Part shown: piece by piece, positions 59,842-64,000 of the stretch | Position numbering within the stretch: the stretch's first letter is position 1 | Layout: each line of letters opens with the position of its first letter | Assembly: GCA_017308475.1 (NCBI GenBank) | Contig: JAFKEU010000004.1 | Coordinates: forward strand, 186,001-250,000 | Reading direction: 5' to 3' | Length of the DNA: 64,000 nucleotides | Origin: Alphaproteobacteria bacterium | Lineage (GTDB): Bacteria > Pseudomonadota > Alphaproteobacteria > Micropepsales > Micropepsaceae | Notes under the pieces: model-generated | What the model was told of the DNA's origin: nothing | Databases searched by the model: none | The model's input: the letters and a program-made list of their open reading frames with translations, nothing else | Translations under genes and position numbers: made by a program

Positions 59842-62800
59842 TCAGAGCTTTGCCCGGATGCCCAACGACACGACGCGGCCGATCGGGCTGGCATTGAAGG
59901 CGTTGAAGCCGAATGCCGCGCCGGAGCTGGCGCCCGTGCCGTTGGCGGTGGTGTTGATGAAGGGCGGATTTTCATCAAGCACATTGTTGGCGTGGACATA
60001 GAGCTGGTCGCCGCCGAGCCAGCCATCCTCGAAGGTGTAGGCGACATTGACGTCCAGGGTTGTCCACGGGCTGACATGGTCGCCCGCCGTCGGCGTGCCG
60101 ATCGCGTTCGGCTTGAGCGGCGTGACCGAGGTCGAGTTCCAGTTGCGATAGGACGGGAAGTAATTGACATAGGCGTCCACCGCCCAGGGGCCCAGGGTCC
60201 AGCCGACATTCAGGCGGGTGTTGTATTCCAGCGAGGCGAAGGTGCCGTTGAAGCCCGACGTGCCCTTGATGCTGAAATAATTCGCGCCGTCATAACCCTC
60301 GTCGAACTTGGTGAAGAGGGTCAGATAATCGCCGACATGGAAGTTGCCCCAGTCGCCGGCGTCGAAGTCATAGTTGACGTCGAAGTCGATGCCCTGGATC
60401 CTGAGGTAGAGGAAGTTCGTCTCGTCATGCGCCCACAGGTAATAGGTACCGCCGGAAGGCAGCACGCCGGTGGTGGCGCCGTTGGCGACGTTGGTGAAGG
60501 CATCGATCTGCGATTGGGTGCAGCCGGCGCCGTTGTTGCAGACCTGGAAGAAATGGAACAGCGAAGGCACATTCGCCGTCTGCTGAATGTGTGCCGCGTT
60601 CACCGCACCCTTGAAGGTGTTGTGGAACATGGTCACGCTGGAATGGAAGCCCGGCAGCCAGTCGGGGTCGTAGTCGAAGCCCGCCGACCAGGCATAGCCG
60701 GTCTGCGGCTTGACGTTGACGAAGCCACCGCCCAGCTGACGCTCCAGGCCGCGGTCGCCGCCCACCCCGTTGGTGCCATCGGTGTGGCCCACAGTGACAT
60801 AGGGACAACCGGTCGAGGCCGAGACCGTCGAAGCCGAGCCGTTGATGGTGCAGACCGCGCCGGGGATATTCTGGATGCCTGGAAAGTTGGCGGCGGGGAT
60901 GTTGTTGAGCGCCCCACCCTGGGCCGCGCCGCCGCCATACATGTAGCCCAGCGACGGGTCGCCGATGGACAGCAATGGCGGGGCCACGAAAGCGGTGGAA
61001 TAGTTGCCGCGCAGCTTCAGGTCGTGGGTGGGTGCCCATTCCATGGCGAATTTGGGATTTGAGGTCTCGCCCACATCGCTGAAGCTGTCGATACGGCCCG
61101 ACACGTCGGCCGACAGCCTGTAGACGAAGGGAATATTCATCTCGGGCGACACCAGCGGCACCTGGACCTCGGCGAAGCCTGACGTCACCACGCGGTGATA
61201 GTGATAACGCTGGAGCGAGGCGCCGATCGAGCTGGACCCGATATTGGTGTTGCCCACCGCATCCTTCAGGATGTGCTGGGTATAGAGCTCACCGCCCAGG
61301 GCCACGCGCACCGGGCCGGCCGGCAGGTCGAACAGCGCGCCATTGACCGCGCCGCGCAGCTGGTTGGTGCTGTTGACGATGATCTGGGTGCTGTTCATCG
61401 AACTCAGCGAGCGGATCACATTGGCCGAGGTGAGGTTGCCGGCACCCGGCGCATGCCAGACGTCCAGCGCGTTGGCCGTGGTCAGTGGCGTGTTGAGCGA
61501 AATCACGTTCCGGCCGGCAATGTCGGTCGCGGTGGGATTGCCGCCCGAAAGAGCTGTGCCGTTCAACGCCAGATAGGCGCAGCTGGCGCAGAAGCCATTG
61601 TTGATGCCGTTGGTATAGGTGTTCTGGCCCAGCACCCAGTCGACATCGAAATGCCAGTTGTCGCTGATGTTGTAAGTGGCGTTGACCCGGTTGTAGATGA
61701 CGTTTTCCGAGGTCAGGTTCTCGGGCAACGGCGACAGCAGGTTCACCCAGGACACCTGTTCGGCCGTGGCAGTGGGATCGCCCGCAGGCGCCTGGAAGAA
61801 GGGATTGGCCTGGCCGGGCCGGTTGGCCGGCGCTACACCCCACGCGGTGGCGCCGCCGATGGTGCCAGGACCAGTCGTGCTGCGGGTGTGAAGGTCGTTG
61901 TAGGCCACGGTTTCAGTGATGTTCAGCTTGCCGCCGAAGAAATCCTGGCTGACCTTGCCAAAGACATTGGTGCGCTGGACCTGGGGCAGGATATCGCCAT
62001 AGATCGAATTGTTGCAGGGGCGCGCCGCCTGCGTATTCGGGAAGCCCGTCGCATCGCCCGGACCCGCATACCAGTAGCTGGGACCAGCGGCACCGGTCCG
62101 CGCCGTGGGGTGAATCGACGCCACCGGGCACGACACCGACTGCTGGTTGGACCCGCCGATGGAGGTGTAATTGCCCATGCTGGCGAAATCGCGATCGGCC
62201 ATCTCGATGTTGCTGCCATAGGTGTAGCTGGCAGCCAGCATCACATTGCCGTTCTCCCAGCCGGTACCCCACAGGATGTCGGCATTGGCGGTGTTGTAGC
62301 CGTCGCCGAAGCCGGTCTGGCCGTCGATCTGAAGGCCGTCAAAGCTCTTGCGGGTGATGAAGTTGACCACGCCCGACACCGCGTCGGAGCCGTAGATCGA
62401 TGAGGCGCCGTCGGCCAGCACTTCCACGCGCTGCAGCGCCACCACCGGAATGATGTTGGGATCGGCTTCCGCCCATTGCGCGCCGCCGCCGGGGATGCGC
62501 ATGCCGTCGACCACGACCAGGGTGGAGTTCGACGCGCTGGCCGCCAGATTGTGGATGTTGGGCGAATAGAAGGAATAGGTGTTCTCGCCCTGGCCGGCGG
62601 TGCCGGCGTTGGACAACTGGGGCAGCGAGGAAAGCACATCCGACACGCTGACCGGCGCGAGGGTCTGGATGGTGGTGGAATCGATCGTCGCCACATGCGA
62701 GCCGACCACTTCTGCACCGCGGATGCTGGTGCCGGTGACGGTCACCGCCTCCACCGACTGCGCCGCCGGCTGTGCGACCGCCGGCCCCGTCGAAAGCGCT

Positions 62801-62856
62801 GCTGCAAGCGCCAGCATGGACCCACTGATCGAGAATTTCTGCGCCAGTCTTGTCAT
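59842..62856 (-). CDS. TonB-dependent receptor
   Basis: 1004 residues. Signal peptide (ends AVAQ) is followed by the plug domain: VEAVTVTGTSIRGAEVVGSHVATIDSTTIQTLAPVSVSDVLSSLPQLS ... LVVVDGMRIPGGG ... ALQRVEVLADGASSIYGSDAVSGVVNFITRK. No STN signalling domain is present. The long beta-barrel ends with GRVVSLGIRAKL. The WNSTSVTPLKP and QLYVHANNVLDENPP motifs near the C-terminus are typical of the oligotroph-type receptors that import plant or aromatic substrates. It is the uptake gene upstream of the aldolase-like genes. Confidence 0.93.
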   Translation of the reverse strand: MTRLAQKFSISGSMLALAAALSTGPAVAQPAAQSVEAVTVTGTSIRGAEVVGSHVATIDSTTIQTLAPVSVSDVLSSLPQLSNAGTAGQGENTYSFYSPNIHNLAASASNSTLVVVDGMRIPGGGAQWAEADPNIIPVVALQRVEVLADGASSIYGSDAVSGVVNFITRKSFDGLQIDGQTGFGDGYNTANADILWGTGWENGNVMLAASYTYGSNIEMADRDFASMGNYTSIGGSNQQSVSCPVASIHPTARTGAAGPSYWYAGPGDATGFPNTQAARPCNNSIYGDILPQVQRTNVFGKVSQDFFGGKLNITETVAYNDLHTRSTTGPGTIGGATAWGVAPANRPGQANPFFQAPAGDPTATAEQVSWVNLLSPLPENLTSENVIYNRVNATYNISDNWHFDVDWVLGQNTYTNGINNGFCASCAYLALNGTALSGGNPTATDIAGRNVISLNTPLTTANALDVWHAPGAGNLTSANVIRSLSSMNSTQIIVNSTNQLRGAVNGALFDLPAGPVRVALGGELYTQHILKDAVGNTNIGSSSIGASLQRYHYHRVVTSGFAEVQVPLVSPEMNIPFVYRLSADVSGRIDSFSDVGETSNPKFAMEWAPTHDLKLRGNYSTAFVAPPLLSIGDPSLGYMYGGGAAQGGALNNIPAANFPGIQNIPGAVCTINGSASTVSASTGCPYVTVGHTDGTNGVGGDRGLERQLGGGFVNVKPQTGYAWSAGFDYDPDWLPGFHSSVTMFHNTFKGAVNAAHIQQTANVPSLFHFFQVCNNGAGCTQSQIDAFTNVANGATTGVLPSGGTYYLWAHDETNFLYLRIQGIDFDVNYDFDAGDWGNFHVGDYLTLFTKFDEGYDGANYFSIKGTSGFNGTFASLEYNTRLNVGWTLGPWAVDAYVNYFPSYRNWNSTSVTPLKPNAIGTPTAGDHVSPWTTLDVNVAYTFEDGWLGGDQLYVHANNVLDENPPFINTTANGTGASSGAAFGFNAFNASPIGRVVSLGIRAKL

Positions 62857-63277
62857 GACAATACCCTCCCCGGTTGTCGTGGGGGCGCACGGAAGGGTTC
62901 AGGCAAACTGCCTGTTCCCTTCACGCCACGCTTGGAGACTGACCAGACCGGCCGAGACTCCCCCCGGAACATTTTGTTTGATCCGCGAATGCGGATTTGT
63001 TGTGCGGCGATGTTTGGGGTGGGTGCTGATGACTGTCAAGCAATGTGCGTTTCGCAAAGATTGCTAGCTTGTAATGTTACTCCACCGCGACAAATTGAGA
63101 GCCTTTTGGCAACGGTATGTGCAATCGGATTTATCTGTACTCAATATGCGATCACGGCCGCGCGTGGCACATCCTCAACGCTGTTCGTCAACGCGTTGGA
63201 GCGGTGGAAGATAATTGGGAACAGGACCCGTGCGCGCGACTGTGCGGCTGCGGTAAGCGTGTGCCGCAGTTCAGCTC
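62857..63277. other. Gene-free region upstream of the TonB receptor (about 420 bases)
   Basis: AT-richer than its surroundings and without a plausible frame. It holds an inverted repeat ATCCGC-GAAT-GCGGAT (62981-62996) and a TTGACA word on the minus strand near 63031-63036 that could be a -35 element for the receptor gene. The right end follows the stop of the WLDCYY-repeat gene. Confidence 0.5.
62981..62996. promoter_or_regulatory. Inverted repeat upstream of the TonB receptor
   Basis: Perfect six-base arms ATCCGC and GCGGAT around GAAT, 125 bases before the receptor start. Possible operator; the cognate regulator is not in the window. Confidence 0.35.
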
Positions 63278-64000
63278 TTACTGAATTCGGTGCACCTTGA
63301 ACAATCCGGGTTCGCCCCGGACCTGCAGATTGTAGCTGCCCAGGAAGCCCTTGCTCAGACGCACCTGATAGGTGCCGGCGGGTTTCTTCCAACGCGCGTA
63401 GGTCGTGTCGCCGTTCACCTGGCGCCACACCTGGCCGTTGCGAAGGGTGACGGTGAACCAGCCGAGTTTGTCGAAACTGTACGACGCCATCTGCACAGAA
63501 AGGTGATCGGCGTTGCCCAGGGGAGACACTGGTAACGCTCTCATGCCAAACCCAGGCGCGGGATTGGCGGGCGGCGGCGCTTGCGCGGGAAGAATCGTCT
63601 GAAGCGCGGGCGTGCGCGGCGCCCCTTCCAGTCCCAGCCGCACACGCATCGGCTGCGCCGCAGCATAATAACAGTCAAGCCATTGCCGTTCGTCGCCAAG
63701 CGCGGTGCAGCGCACGGCGCTGCTCATCACCTCGTCACGCACGGGCACGTCGCCGGCCGCGGGTATGCCGGCGGGCGGCTGTGCCACCAGGCGGGTCTGG
63801 GATGCGGGCACGGGCCTTAATCCCAGAGAGGCCCGCACCGGCTGGGCGGCGCCATAATAGCAGTCCAGCCAGGTGCGCGAGTCACCGATTGCGGCGCAGC
63901 GAAACGCGCCCGACAGCACATCGTCGCGCGGGCGTGCCGAAGCCGCGCCGGCGGTGAACGCCAGCAGCCCCAGCGCAATGGCGATTGAGATCCTGTTCAT
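63278..64000 (-). CDS. Secreted protein with a duplicated WLDCYY motif
   Basis: 240 residues with the start codon at the last bases of the window. Signal peptide ends ASARP. Two copies of about 27 residues follow: RCAAIGDSRTWLDCYYGAAQPVRASLGL (near 34) and RCTALGDERQWLDCYYAAAQPMRVRLGL (near 97), each with two Cys. A different C-terminal domain (SYSFDKLGWFTVTLRNGQVWRQVNGDTTYARWKKPAGTYQVRLSKGFLGSYNLQV) looks like a beta-sandwich. No family name is known to me for the repeat. Probably periplasmic. Confidence 0.78.
   Translation of the reverse strand: MNRISIAIALGLLAFTAGAASARPRDDVLSGAFRCAAIGDSRTWLDCYYGAAQPVRASLGLRPVPASQTRLVAQPPAGIPAAGDVPVRDEVMSSAVRCTALGDERQWLDCYYAAAQPMRVRLGLEGAPRTPALQTILPAQAPPPANPAPGFGMRALPVSPLGNADHLSVQMASYSFDKLGWFTVTLRNGQVWRQVNGDTTYARWKKPAGTYQVRLSKGFLGSYNLQVRGEPGLFKVHRIQ

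Overview
The window is high-GC, densely coded DNA. It is most simply read as a chromosomal segment of a free-living alphaproteobacterium. The signs are a TonB-dependent receptor, several PQQ dehydrogenases, Tat-exported TIM-barrel isomerases, an Lrp/TrxB/LysR neighbourhood, NodT-type efflux, TamA/TamB, an Mla-type lipid transporter and an HWE/HisKA_2-type kinase. I cannot fix the genus; a Rhizomicrobium/Caulobacter-like lifestyle (oligotroph, periplasmic sugar and alcohol oxidation) would fit. I saw no rRNA, tRNA, CRISPR array, insertion sequence or prophage.

Layout, 1-20 kb. A three-gene minus-strand operon (PQQ dehydrogenase, diheme cytochrome c, lactonase cut by the window edge) looks like a periplasmic oxidation pathway. 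Next come a MarC protein and a compact type III polyketide synthase / methyltransferase / FAD oxidoreductase cluster (3.3-6.2 kb), then an M13 peptidase, two secreted proteins, and lrp-like/trxB/lysR. Then follow an exported PPC-domain protein, an EF-G-like GTPase whose switch II lacks the usual histidine, and a GntR/slipin/small membrane protein operon behind a palindromic operator. An aspartate-type aminotransferase closes this part.

20-33 kb. A lipoprotein gene and a frameshifted partial copy of it flank a Tat-exported sugar isomerase. Directly after lies the most foreign piece of the window: a low-GC two-gene unit (20.94-22.06 kb) encoding a phosphoribosyltransferase and a SLOG-like Rossmann protein with a 4-base overlap. 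It is the best candidate here for an undescribed nucleotide-centred (possibly defence) system. After it come a MarR/ClC divergent pair with a clear operator, a third PQQ-type propeller protein, and a DUF486 membrane protein with a truncated duplicate of its own start. A large intergenic region follows with strong RNA hairpins (candidate sRNA), then an orphan NodT-type outer membrane factor. An RcnR-like metal sensor diverges from an OprB-type porin across two CCCC/GGGG operators, followed by an aldo/keto reductase and an HdeD protein.

33-64 kb. A 670-base gene-free region precedes an Mla-type operon (STAS-MlaE, MlaF, MlaD, lipoprotein). Then come a DUF1328 protein, a Mug-type glycosylase, a second Tat isomerase, a clan-A glycosidase, a UBP zinc-finger gene followed on the same strand by a cNMP/TrxR-like flavoprotein gene, DUF3309, a PHB-depolymerase-type esterase, another PQQ dehydrogenase with a lanthanide-type Asp, and PutA. 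TamB and TamA overlap by one base. A sensor kinase follows, then a same-strand catabolic block (MFS, exported RraA-like and HpaI-like proteins, TonB receptor), and finally a secreted protein built on a duplicated WLDCYY motif.

All functions are inferred from motifs and recalled family knowledge; no database search was possible.
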